The notes under the pieces: generated by a model
What the model saw: only the letters and a program-made list of their open reading frames with translations
Database searches by the model: none
Told to the model about the DNA's origin: nothing
Assembly: GCA_947459185.1 (NCBI GenBank)
Contig: CANHCU010000023.1
Span: forward strand, 1-38,031
DNA length: 38,031 nt
From: Planctomycetaceae bacterium
Lineage (GTDB): Bacteria > Planctomycetota > Planctomycetia > Pirellulales > UBA1268
Direction of reading: 5' to 3'
Program-made: the position numbers and the translations under genes
Shown here: piece by piece, positions 8,608 to 16,438 of the stretch
How positions within the stretch are numbered: position 1 is the stretch's first letter
Layout: every line of letters starts with the position of its first letter

Positions 8608-9564
8608 TTAGCGTGTTCCTTTCACGAGGCTTCGCACCTGCTGCTCAGCCGCCTCGACGAGTGGGTCGAACTGCGGGATCTCGACGGCGTTGTTGCCCTG
8701 CTCGTGTTTGCGAAACAGGAAGATGTAGGTCTCGTTGGCCGGTCGCCAGCGATGGAAGAAGAGACGGTTCTTGGCGACAACCTGATTGCGGATGGTTTCA
8801 GAACGGTCGGCAACGTCGGCGGAGGATGCGTGCCCCGACGCCGCGACGAAAACCCGCGCTGCCTCGGCATAGCCCCTGTTCGAGAGATGGACGCCATTCT
8901 CCGTGAGCTTGTCGCCCGGCGTGGCTGTTGTCGGCAGGTTCGCAAACAGATCGACCAGGCCCGCCTGCCTGGCCGCTGCCACATCGCGGATGGCCTGGGA
9001 GTAGACCGCGAGCGCCGCATTGCGGGCAGTGGCATCGGCCGTTTCGAAGCGGTGCGGCGTGACCAAGACGAGCCGAACATCGGCTGTTCGTAGATCGTCG
9101 CAGAGCTTTTCAAGCTGCGTGCGAAAAGCTGCCAGGCCCGCCTCGCCCTGATACGACTCGTTGCGACCGTAGGCCACGAACACGATCGTCGGCTTCAGTT
9201 CACGAACGAGGGCGAGCATCCGCTCGTAGCCCTTCGCCGGCTGATCGAACACGCCCCGTGATTCCGCCCAGACTGTGTCGCCACTCCAGCCGAGATTGCG
9301 GAAGGTGAGCGACGCCTCCGGATGCGACGCCACGAGCGCCGTCTCGATGAAGCCGCGGTCCCCTTCACGCTCGACGAACGTGTCGCCGAGAAACACCGCC
9401 CGGTCGCCATCGTGGAGTGACCAGGACCCGTCTGAAGGGCGGGAAGTCGTCTGGCCCGGGGCCGCGTCCTGGCCGCGGAGGGAAGCCAGAGGGCTGAGGG
9501 GCAGGACCGACGCCAGGAGCAGGAGATAGGCTCCGTGAGACGATCGCGCGTGTGCGGCTGGCAT
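8608..9564 (-). CDS. Exported SGNH/GDSL-like hydrolase with atypical catalytic residues
   Basis: A 318-residue protein with a hydrophobic N-terminus (about 12-30). The SGNH fold is visible: block I FLGDTFVERE (58-67), block II RNLGWSGDTVW (89-99), block III YGRNESYQG (132-140) and block V ENGVHLSNRGY (222-232). Block I has Thr62 where the nucleophilic Ser of GDS(L) is expected, and the last block reads NGVH, with Asn223 in place of the Asp of DxxH; His226 is kept. This form is what I recall from planctomycete SGNH domains joined to PVC heme proteins, where the end (VEIPQFDPLVE) leads into the propeller. Here the partner is a separate gene two bases downstream. Activity as an esterase is uncertain; it may be a carbohydrate-binding or altered hydrolase domain. 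Confidence 0.8.
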   Translation of the reverse strand: MPAAHARSSHGAYLLLLASVLPLSPLASLRGQDAAPGQTTSRPSDGSWSLHDGDRAVFLGDTFVEREGDRGFIETALVASHPEASLTFRNLGWSGDTVWAESRGVFDQPAKGYERMLALVRELKPTIVFVAYGRNESYQGEAGLAAFRTQLEKLCDDLRTADVRLVLVTPHRFETADATARNAALAVYSQAIRDVAAARQAGLVDLFANLPTTATPGDKLTENGVHLSNRGYAEAARVFVAASGHASSADVADRSETIRNQVVAKNRLFFHRWRPANETYIFLFRKHEQGNNAVEIPQFDPLVEAAEQQVRSLVKGTR

Positions 9565-9631
9565 GAGGACCCTTTCGGGAGAGTGAATGAGAGGCTAGTG
9601 TACCAACGGCTGGATTGCGTCCTCAAACGCA

Positions 9632-9637
9632 TACAAT
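9632..9637 (+). promoter_or_regulatory. Possible -10 element (TACAAT) for the isomerase-like gene
   Basis: TACAAT lies 40 bases before the ATG at 9677, in the 112-base gap between divergent genes. No convincing -35 box is seen at 16-18 bases; TGGATT at 9611-9616 is the nearest T-rich hexamer. Called on the -10 match and position only. Confidence 0.3.
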
Positions 9638-9676
9638 CGTGTCCGGCTCGATCCTCACCACCACGGTTCCGTCGCC

Positions 9677-10642
9677 ATGAAAGACCCTCTGCCCTCGGTC
9701 GGTCTCGGCCAAATCAGCCGACGTCGGGCCATCCAGACCGCCTCCGCCATCGGCGCCGCAGTCGCGTCGCCGCTCGCTTTCTCCCATGCCGCTGAAGGAA
9801 TTTCTGCAATGACCACGCTCAAGGGCCGCATCCATCATTCGCTCGTCTACTGGTGCTTCAACGTCGCCGGTGACAAGTGGGACATCGAGAAGATGTGCCA
9901 GGTCGCCAAAGAACTCGGCTGCGAATCGATCGAACTGGCCGATCCGGAACTCTGGCCCACGATCAAGAAGCATGGACTCACCTGTGCGCTGGCCCCCAAC
10001 GGCATGCCTGGCGCACCCTTCATGAAGGGCTTCAACAACCCGCGGTATCACGACGAGGTGATCGCGACGACGACGAAGATGATCGATGCCTGCGCGGTCG
10101 CCGGCTTTCCCGCCGTGATCGCCTTCAACGGCTACAAATGGCGGGATGCCGACGATCCGAGGAGCGGTGAGATCTCCCTCGAGGAAGGTGCCGACAACTG
10201 CGTTGCCGGCTTCAAGAAGATCATCGGCCACGCGGAGAAGAAGGGTGTGACGCTCTGCCTGGAGCACCTCAACTCCCGCGACGGCAGCCATCCGATGAAG
10301 GGCCACCCGGGCTATCAGGGGGACGACCTCGACTACGTCGCGAAGATCATCCGCCGCGTCGGCTCAGACCGGCTGAAACTGTTGTTCGACAACTACCACG
10401 TGCAGATCATGAACGGCGACGTGATCCGGCGGATCGAAGAGTGCAAGGACATCATCGGCCACATCCACACGGCCGGGAATCCGGGACGAGGCGAGCTCGA
10501 TGACAACCAGGAGATCAACTACCCGCCGATCATGCGGAAGCTGGTTGACATCGGCTACAAGGGCTTCGTCGGGCACGAGTTCATCCCGACCCGCGACCCG
10601 CTCGCCGGGTTGAAGCAGGCCGTCAGTCTCTGTGACGTGTGA
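9677..10642 (+). CDS. Hydroxypyruvate isomerase-like sugar phosphate isomerase/epimerase, Tat signal
   Basis: A 321-residue TIM-barrel protein of the AP-endonuclease-2 / xylose-isomerase-like superfamily. Metal and catalytic positions are present: Glu196 in LCLEHLNS, Asp238 in LFDNYHVQ, His262/His264 in GHIHTAGNPGRGE and Glu301 in GHEFIPT. The HTAGNPGRGELDDNQEINY block is characteristic of hydroxypyruvate isomerases (Hyi), which interconvert hydroxypyruvate and tartronate semialdehyde. The N-terminus SRRRAIQTASAIGAAV is a likely twin-arginine export signal. That is common for planctomycete members and would put the enzyme outside the cytoplasm, unlike E. coli Hyi. A glycerate 2-kinase gene faces it across the repeat at 10658-10840. 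The true substrate may be another sugar or inosose. An internal ATG at codon 45 would give a leaderless form. Confidence 0.8.
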   Translation: MKDPLPSVGLGQISRRRAIQTASAIGAAVASPLAFSHAAEGISAMTTLKGRIHHSLVYWCFNVAGDKWDIEKMCQVAKELGCESIELADPELWPTIKKHGLTCALAPNGMPGAPFMKGFNNPRYHDEVIATTTKMIDACAVAGFPAVIAFNGYKWRDADDPRSGEISLEEGADNCVAGFKKIIGHAEKKGVTLCLEHLNSRDGSHPMKGHPGYQGDDLDYVAKIIRRVGSDRLKLLFDNYHVQIMNGDVIRRIEECKDIIGHIHTAGNPGRGELDDNQEINYPPIMRKLVDIGYKGFVGHEFIPTRDPLAGLKQAVSLCDV

Positions 10643-10657
10643 GCGGATTATTGAACG

Positions 10658-10840
10658 GGCAGTGGTCGCGAAGGGAATCCCGTCGCTTGCGCTCAGGGCT
10701 TGTATTGGTCACATACAAGCCCCCGGCGCGAGCCGGGGGATGAGCGTGACGTTTGGCAGTGGTCGCGAAGGGAATCCCGTCGCTTGCGCTCAGGGCTTGT
10801 ATTGGTCACATACAAGCCCCCGGCGCGAGCCGGGGGATGA
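10658..10840 (+). repeat. 97-bp direct duplication of a double-hairpin repeat element
   Basis: Two almost identical copies (10658-10743 and 10755-10840, offset 97 bases) fill the gap between the convergent isomerase and glycerate kinase genes. Each carries the core cgtcgcttgcgctcagggct, also seen at 4385-4520, then a hairpin gggcttgta/tacaagccc (9-bp stem, 9-base loop), then a second hairpin cccccggc/gccggggg (8-bp stem, loop gcga). The second stem of hairpin one overlaps the first stem of hairpin two by three C residues, so the two cannot form fully together. At a 3'-to-3' junction they could end transcription from both sides. Confidence 0.85.
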
Positions 10841-10868
10841 ACGCAACTCACGGGCTTCCGACACGTGT

Positions 10869-12167
10869 TCACGGCCGGGCGAGCACGATTCGGATGTCGG
10901 CCACGTTCGTGCCGGTGGGACCGGTGCGGATGAGCCCGCCCGCCGCGGCCAAGAGCGGGTACGCATCGCAGCGGGCAATCGCCCTCTGCACGTCCAGGTC
11001 TCGTCGCGCGATCTCCGCGACGACCGCCGCGTCGGCACAGCCGCCCGCGGCATCGGTGGGGCCGTCCTCGCCATCGGTGCCGACGCTGGCGATCAGCAGG
11101 CCTGCGGGCCACGCCGCTCCGGTCTGCTGCATGGCATCGATCGACGCTAATGCCGTCTGCTGGTTGCGGCCCCCCAGACCATGTTCAGCGGGCACCGTCA
11201 CCGTCGCCTCGCCACCCACGATCAACGCCCGTGGCCGGCCATCGCGGCGTGCACTTGCCATGAGCTCAACCGCGTCGGTGGCCAGCCGGGCCCCGACCGC
11301 CTCCGCCGATGCTTCCTGCTGGCCACCGCCGGCAACGCTCTGCACGATCGTGTAGCCCGCCTGCCGTGCCGCGGTCACGGCGGCCGCGACCGCCGTGCCG
11401 TTGTCGCCCACGATGACGTGCCGCACATGACACCCGCCAGGCGTCGTCCAGGTGCCGGGGGGCGTTGATGGCTCCGGTGGCATGCACGGCCCAGAGGCGA
11501 TCACGTCGAGGTCGTCGCCGATCACGTCGGAGAGCACGAGCACGAGCAGGTTCCCGGCGGTGCATGCCTTCGCCAAGCCGCCCCCCTTCACGAGGCTCAA
11601 GCCTCGGCGGGTGGCATTGAGCGTGGCGATGTCGGCTCCCGACTCGGAGAGCCGCCGCGTGATGGCGATCTTCTCGTCGAGCGAAATGCCCTCCCGTGGC
11701 GCGGCCAAGAGCGCCGAGCCGCCGCCGGTGATCAGGGCGATTACCAGATCATGCGGCCCAAGCTGCGACACGGTCGTCATGATCTCGCGGGTCGCCTGCA
11801 CGACGGCGGGCGTTGGGAGATTGGCCGATGCGGGACGGGTTTCGCGAACCTCGATGGCCGCGAGTCGGCGGCCGCATCCGGCCGGCACGCTGACAAGCCC
11901 CGTCACGCGATGCCGTGCCATACCCTCTGGCCCGAGCAGCCGTTCCATCGCCGCGGCCATCCCCGCCGCCGCCTTGCCGGCCCCGACGACCACGATCCGG
12001 TCCACTTCGTCGAGCTGCAGTGGCGGAACAAGAGGCTGTCTGTCTTGGAGCAGCTGCCCGTCACCAGCGAGCGAGAGCCGTTGTGCGGCGAGTCGCTCGG
12101 GCTGCACGGCTTGGATGGCGGCCGTCCAGATGGCTTCGGCATCGTCACGCATGGCGGCTTCGCTCAC
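10869..12167 (-). CDS. Glycerate 2-kinase (MOFRL family)
   Basis: A 432-residue cytoplasmic kinase that phosphorylates glycerate to 2-phosphoglycerate. Typical blocks: VVVGAGKAAAGMA (59-71), ALITGGGSALLAAP, NATRRGLSLVKGGGLAK and LVLSDVIGDDLDVIASGP in the N-terminal GckA-type domain, then the C-terminal MOFRL domain with VGGEATVTV, GLGGRNQQTAL and VGTDGEDGPTDAAGG. Length fits the family. The frame starts with GTG at 12167, overlapping the TGA of the upstream gene (GTGA), so translation is probably coupled; an ATG at 12152 is the alternative. The hydroxypyruvate-isomerase-like gene next door suggests use of glyoxylate/hydroxypyruvate-derived glycerate. Confidence 0.92.
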   Translation of the reverse strand: MSEAAMRDDAEAIWTAAIQAVQPERLAAQRLSLAGDGQLLQDRQPLVPPLQLDEVDRIVVVGAGKAAAGMAAAMERLLGPEGMARHRVTGLVSVPAGCGRRLAAIEVRETRPASANLPTPAVVQATREIMTTVSQLGPHDLVIALITGGGSALLAAPREGISLDEKIAITRRLSESGADIATLNATRRGLSLVKGGGLAKACTAGNLLVLVLSDVIGDDLDVIASGPCMPPEPSTPPGTWTTPGGCHVRHVIVGDNGTAVAAAVTAARQAGYTIVQSVAGGGQQEASAEAVGARLATDAVELMASARRDGRPRALIVGGEATVTVPAEHGLGGRNQQTALASIDAMQQTGAAWPAGLLIASVGTDGEDGPTDAAGGCADAAVVAEIARRDLDVQRAIARCDAYPLLAAAGGLIRTGPTGTNVADIRIVLARP

Positions 12168-13018
12168 TCGTCACGCGGTTGCAAGAAGTTCTTCGGATCG
12201 AACCGCGACAGGTCGATGCCGCCGCGAGATTCCTCCTCGAGCAGCTTCACACGAAAGTCCAGCCGCTCGATCCGGCGGGCCATCATCGCTGGCGTCTCGG
12301 CGCCGGGAATGATCGGAGCGGGCCGGGGGATCGTTGGATAGCCCAGCTGCCGTTGCAGGGCGGCGAAGAAAAACAGCGGATCCTTGCCGCGATTGGCCCG
12401 CGCGATCCGTCCTTCCTTGTCGCCAAAGAGGATCACGCGGTCGGGCCCGGCATCCTCGCGGCCTGCCAGCAGCGCGTCGCGTTTCTCCAGCCGCCAGTAT
12501 TCGGGACTACGAACATAGACGAGATCGGCGAGGTCGATGAGGCCCACCTGCCGGGCCACGGTGTGGATCCATGCCTGCCACTGGCTGTCGAAGATGTCGT
12601 CATCGGCGACGGCCGTGAGACCATGGGCATAGTCGAGCCGGTTGCGCGAGAGACACTCGAAGCGATAGAAGAAGAGACCCTGTGGCGTCGCCCCCTCGGC
12701 GCGGTAGCCGGCCTCGCGTTCGAGGATCGCCAGACCGGTCCGCAGGTCGAACCGCCCGCCCTCCGACTCGGCTTGCTGCATCACGAAGGTCTGGAAGGCG
12801 CTGAAATAGTGGTGCAGCCGGGCCATCGCCGTCGAGAGGGTGCCGACGAGCTTGAGCTCTCCCACCAGGTAGTCGATCGCCATCGGCAGCTTCGAGGTCG
12901 CCAGTACCTCCTGGCCGATCGACACGAGCGCCTCCTGGGCGGCGACCCCCCCGGCAATTCGCTCCGCCAACGCCCTGAACAGGTGGGACTGTTCGATGTA
13001 TTCCTCGCGGTCGAGCAT
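12164..13018 (-). CDS. Conserved-looking hypothetical protein, no family recognised
   Basis: A soluble 284-residue protein with no signal or membrane segment. The first half is predicted helical (LDREEYIEQSHLFRALAERI). Notable features are an aromatic-rich core (TPQGLFFYRFECLSRNRLDY), a Trp/His stretch (DSQWQAWIHTVARQVG) and a C-terminal helix rich in Arg and Glu (MMARRIERLDFRVKLLEEES). I start it at the ATG at 13018, preceded by an AGGAAAAGGGG stretch; a TTG start at 13048 would add ten poorly coding residues. It overlaps the glycerate kinase start by four bases (GTGA), so the two are made together, but I cannot assign a function. Confidence 0.75.
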   Translation of the reverse strand: MLDREEYIEQSHLFRALAERIAGGVAAQEALVSIGQEVLATSKLPMAIDYLVGELKLVGTLSTAMARLHHYFSAFQTFVMQQAESEGGRFDLRTGLAILEREAGYRAEGATPQGLFFYRFECLSRNRLDYAHGLTAVADDDIFDSQWQAWIHTVARQVGLIDLADLVYVRSPEYWRLEKRDALLAGREDAGPDRVILFGDKEGRIARANRGKDPLFFFAALQRQLGYPTIPRPAPIIPGAETPAMMARRIERLDFRVKLLEEESRGGIDLSRFDPKNFLQPRDE

Positions 13019-13096
13019 GGCAGCCCCTTTTCCTGCAGTTCCGGACAATGTCGGCCGTGATCGCGACGGGAGGCTCGGCTGACCGGTTCTCTATCC

Positions 13097-13116
13097 TATA
13101 ATCATTCGAAAAGAGG
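13097..13116 (+). promoter_or_regulatory. -10 box (TATAAT) and ribosome site of ribBA
   Basis: A perfect TATAAT at 13097-13102 is followed by AAGAGG at 13111-13116, seven bases before the ATG at 13124. If the -10 is used, the leader would be only about 15 bases, too short for an FMN riboswitch. The -35 region is not recognisable. Confidence 0.55.
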
Positions 13117-13123
13117 AATCCCC

Positions 13124-14338
13124 ATGCCCGACCAATTTTCATCGATCGACGCCGCCGTGGCCGCCATTCACCGCGGCGAGATGGTGATCGTGGTCGATGC
13201 CGAAGACCGTGAGAATGAAGGCGACTTCGTCTGCGCTGCCGAGAAGGCGTCGGCCGACATCGTCAATTTCATGATCCGGTACGGCCGCGGGCAGGTCTGC
13301 ATGCCGATCCTCCCCGACCTCGCCGCGAGGCTCGACCTGCCGATGATGGTGGAGTCCAACTCGACACCCCTCGGCACCGCTTTCACGGTGCCGGTCGATC
13401 ACCGCTCCGCGCGAACCGGGATCACCGCCGGCGAACGTGCCGACACGATCGCCGCGATCATGGACCCCGCCAGCACGCCGTCCGACTTCGTGCGGCCCGG
13501 TCATCTGTTTCCCTTGGTCGCGAAAGAGGGAGGCGTGCTGCGCCGTGCCGGACACACCGAGGCCGCGGTTGATCTCGCCCGCATGGCAGACCTCGCGCCG
13601 GCCGGAGTGCTCTGTGAAATCCTGGACGACGTCGGCAACCGGGCCGACCGGGAGGCGCTCTTCAATCTGGCCCGTGAGCACAGCCTCGAGATCATCTCGA
13701 TCGAGCAATTGATTCGGCATCGGCGTCAGCGGGAGAAGTTAGTGCACCGCATCGCCGAGGCCGACCTGCCGACCAAGTGGGGCCGTTTCCGGGTGATCGC
13801 CTACGGCGTGAAGTATGAAACCCAGCAGCCGCTGGTGCTCGTGATGGGACAGCCGGCCGACGTCGCGGCGCCGCTCGTGCGGCTTCACTCGTCGTGCTTC
13901 ACGGGCGATCTGCTCGACAGCCTGCGGTGCGACTGCGGCGACCAGCTCCACATGGCACTCGACATGATCGGCCAGGAGGGGGTCGGCGTGCTCGTCTACC
14001 TGCCGCAGGAGGGTCGCGGCATCGGCCTTGTGGAGAAGATCCGCGCCTACGAACTCCAGGACAAGGGCCTCGATACGGTCGAGGCCAACCTCGCCCTCGG
14101 CTTCAAGGCAGACTCCCGCGACTACGGTGTCGGGCTGCAACTGCTCAAGGATCTCGGCCTGCGGCAGGTTCGCCTGCTCACCAACAATCCCAAGAAGACC
14201 GACGCCTTCATCTACGGCGGCTTCGACCTGGACGTCGTCGATCAGGTGCCGATCCTGCCGCCCGTGCACGAGTTCAACGAGCGATATCTGGCCACGAAGC
14301 GCGAGAAGCTCGGCCACAAGTTCCCGGGCGGACGTTGA
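13124..14338 (+). CDS. ribBA: Bifunctional 3,4-dihydroxy-2-butanone 4-phosphate synthase / GTP cyclohydrolase II
   Basis: A 404-residue riboflavin-biosynthesis enzyme making both precursors of the pathway. N-terminal RibB domain (about 5-205): metal/substrate loop DAEDRENEGDF (25-35), DHRSARTGITAGERADTI (92-109), FVRPGHLFPL and the GHTEAAVDL His144. C-terminal RibA domain (about 207-400): zinc ligands Cys258, Cys269 and Cys271 in SSCFTGDLLDSLRCDCGDQ, then YLPQEGRGIGL (292-302), RDYGVGLQLLKDLG and LLTNNPKKTDAF. All key residues and the normal length are present. It stands alone, with no other rib gene beside it. Confidence 0.96.
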   Translation: MPDQFSSIDAAVAAIHRGEMVIVVDAEDRENEGDFVCAAEKASADIVNFMIRYGRGQVCMPILPDLAARLDLPMMVESNSTPLGTAFTVPVDHRSARTGITAGERADTIAAIMDPASTPSDFVRPGHLFPLVAKEGGVLRRAGHTEAAVDLARMADLAPAGVLCEILDDVGNRADREALFNLAREHSLEIISIEQLIRHRRQREKLVHRIAEADLPTKWGRFRVIAYGVKYETQQPLVLVMGQPADVAAPLVRLHSSCFTGDLLDSLRCDCGDQLHMALDMIGQEGVGVLVYLPQEGRGIGLVEKIRAYELQDKGLDTVEANLALGFKADSRDYGVGLQLLKDLGLRQVRLLTNNPKKTDAFIYGGFDLDVVDQVPILPPVHEFNERYLATKREKLGHKFPGGR

Positions 14339-14419
14339 CCGCAGCGCCGCGCGGGCCGTAGCATCGCCTTTCTGGCGGGCTCGTTTTCTGGGGCCCGTCT
14401 CTGGACACGGAGGCGTTGC

Positions 14420-16435
14420 ATGCGTCGATGGAACGATTCGGCATTTCTCGCTTCTCGGGCCATTTCAGCTTCTGCGGCCATTCCGCGCCGGGTGATCATG
14501 TCTGGTCGGGTGTGCTTGGTGGCGCTAGCGGTGATGCTTCCAGCCTGCGGCCGCCGCGCAGAGGAACTCCCGGCGAAGGCGCTGCCGGAAACGACCGGTG
14601 GCCAGGCGGCTGCCGTCGCCACCGCGGGCAGCTCGCAGGATCAGGCTCTCGAACCGTTCGATCCGCCGCCGCTCGAATCGCTCAACGGTGACTCTGGCTG
14701 GATCGACCGCCCGGTCCGTGACGGGCTCGTGATCCTCCGCGAGCAGCAGGCGAAAGAGCCACCCTCCGGCGCGGTGGCCGAGGCCCTGTCTCTCCGCAAC
14801 ACCTCGTCCGCCATCAACAAGCAGATTCTCTCTACGCTCGGCCGCCTGCCGGATGAAGGGGCCGCCGACCTCTCCGCGCGGATCGACCGGCACGTGGCGG
14901 GCGACCTTGGCAGCACGAACCCGATCATGATCAGCACGTCGGCCGAGTTCGACATCCTCGGTCTCACCGGCTTCGGGCTCTTCTCATTCGGCCGCGATCT
15001 GGAGCCCTTCGCCTCGGCCGAGACGGTGGTGAGCTGGCAGACGAGCGCCAACGGATTGCTCGACAAGGTGGTCCTGCGGGACGATCTCGTCTGGAGCGAC
15101 GGCGAGCCGATCACTGCCCACGACATCGCCTTCACCTATCAGGTGATCATGGACAGGCGGGTGCCGGTGCCGGCCGTGCGAAGCGGCACCGATCAGATGC
15201 GGTGGGTGCATGCCTACGACGACCGCACCATCGTCTTCTTCCACAAGGAACCGCTGGCCACGAACGTCTGGAACATCAACTTCCCGGTGCTGCCCAAGCA
15301 CGTCTACCAAAAGACCTGGGAGGACGACCCGACACTCAAGGAGAGCCCCGAGCACATCAAGCTCGAGGAGTCGCCCGTCTCGGGAGGGCCTTATGAGATC
15401 GTGGAGCGCAAGCGCGGGCAGCAGATCGTGCTGCGGCGGCGGGCCAACTGGTCGCAGGTCGGCGGCCGGAAGGTTCGCGAGGAACCCTTCTTCAAGGAGG
15501 TTCGCTTCCGCATCATCGAGGATCCCAATACGTCGCTCCTGGCCCTCAAGGCAGGCGAGATCGACGAACTGCCGCTCACGCCCGAACAGTGGACGACGCA
15601 GACGACTGGCGACGATTTCTATGCCTCCACCACCAAGGTAACGGCCTCGGAGTGGGTGAGCTTCCACTTCGGGTGGAACATCGACAGCCCGTTTTTTGCC
15701 GATCGCCGCGTCCGCCGCGCCATGAGCTATGCCTTCGATCACGACGGGATGTTGGAAAAGCTCTGCTACGGCCTCTACAAACCGGCCGCCGGCAACTTTG
15801 CCGACGACTCCTGGATGGCGCCCAAGAAGAAGCTGCAGCCCTACCAGCAGGACCTCGACAAGGCCGAGGCGTTGCTCGACGAGGCGGGCTGGATCGACCA
15901 CGACAACGACGGCATCCGCGACAAAGAGATCAACGGCCGGCTCGTGCCCTTCGAGTTTTCGATGCTCGTCAACCAGCAGCCACTGCGGATCGCGATCTGC
16001 ACGCTGATGAAGGAGAGCCTCGAGCAGGTGGGCGTGCGGATGAACGTGCGGCCGACCGAGGCCACGGTGATCCAAGACCTCACGCAGAAGAAGAAGTTCC
16101 AGGCCTACTTCGGCGGCTGGGGCTCCGGCACCGATCCGGATTCGTCGGAGAACATCTGGGCCACGGGAGCCGGACGCAACTTCGTCAGCTACTCCAATCC
16201 CGAGGTGGACCGGCTCTTCGCCGAGGGCCGCCGGGAGCTCGACCGCAGCAAGCGGGCCGAGAAATACGGCCGCATCCAGGAGATCCTCTACGACGACCAG
16301 CCCTACACCTGGCTCTACTGGCGGAACAGCTTCTACGGCTTCTCGAAGGATCTCCGGGGCTACGTGTTCAGCCCCCGCGGCCCCTACAACTATTCGCCAG
16401 GCTTTGGCAGTCTGTGGATGCCCAGGCAGGAGTGA
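14420..16435 (+). CDS. Oligopeptide ABC transporter, substrate-binding lipoprotein (SBP family 5)
   Basis: A 671-residue extracytoplasmic binding protein that should capture peptides (or related solutes) for the permeases downstream. A lipobox-like LPAC ends at Cys43. The ATG at 14420 has a good GGAGG site; an internal ATG at 14498 would give a more usual 17-residue lipoprotein signal. The family core begins near residue 175: WSDGEPITAHDIAFTYQVIM, AGEIDELPLTPEQW, DRRVRRAMSYAFDHDGML and the YTWLYWRNSFYGF end. The protein is longer than the roughly 540-residue family norm because of about 110 extra residues before the core. It is first in an operon with two permeases and two ATPases; the permease starts three bases after its stop. 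Confidence 0.92.
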   Translation: MRRWNDSAFLASRAISASAAIPRRVIMSGRVCLVALAVMLPACGRRAEELPAKALPETTGGQAAAVATAGSSQDQALEPFDPPPLESLNGDSGWIDRPVRDGLVILREQQAKEPPSGAVAEALSLRNTSSAINKQILSTLGRLPDEGAADLSARIDRHVAGDLGSTNPIMISTSAEFDILGLTGFGLFSFGRDLEPFASAETVVSWQTSANGLLDKVVLRDDLVWSDGEPITAHDIAFTYQVIMDRRVPVPAVRSGTDQMRWVHAYDDRTIVFFHKEPLATNVWNINFPVLPKHVYQKTWEDDPTLKESPEHIKLEESPVSGGPYEIVERKRGQQIVLRRRANWSQVGGRKVREEPFFKEVRFRIIEDPNTSLLALKAGEIDELPLTPEQWTTQTTGDDFYASTTKVTASEWVSFHFGWNIDSPFFADRRVRRAMSYAFDHDGMLEKLCYGLYKPAAGNFADDSWMAPKKKLQPYQQDLDKAEALLDEAGWIDHDNDGIRDKEINGRLVPFEFSMLVNQQPLRIAICTLMKESLEQVGVRMNVRPTEATVIQDLTQKKKFQAYFGGWGSGTDPDSSENIWATGAGRNFVSYSNPEVDRLFAEGRRELDRSKRAEKYGRIQEILYDDQPYTWLYWRNSFYGFSKDLRGYVFSPRGPYNYSPGFGSLWMPRQE

Positions 16436-16438
16436 TCG

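Noticed and set aside
13019..13123. FMN riboswitch before ribBA
   Set aside because: The -10 at 13097 leaves a leader of about 15 bases, and the 105-base gap shows no RFN-type conserved segments.
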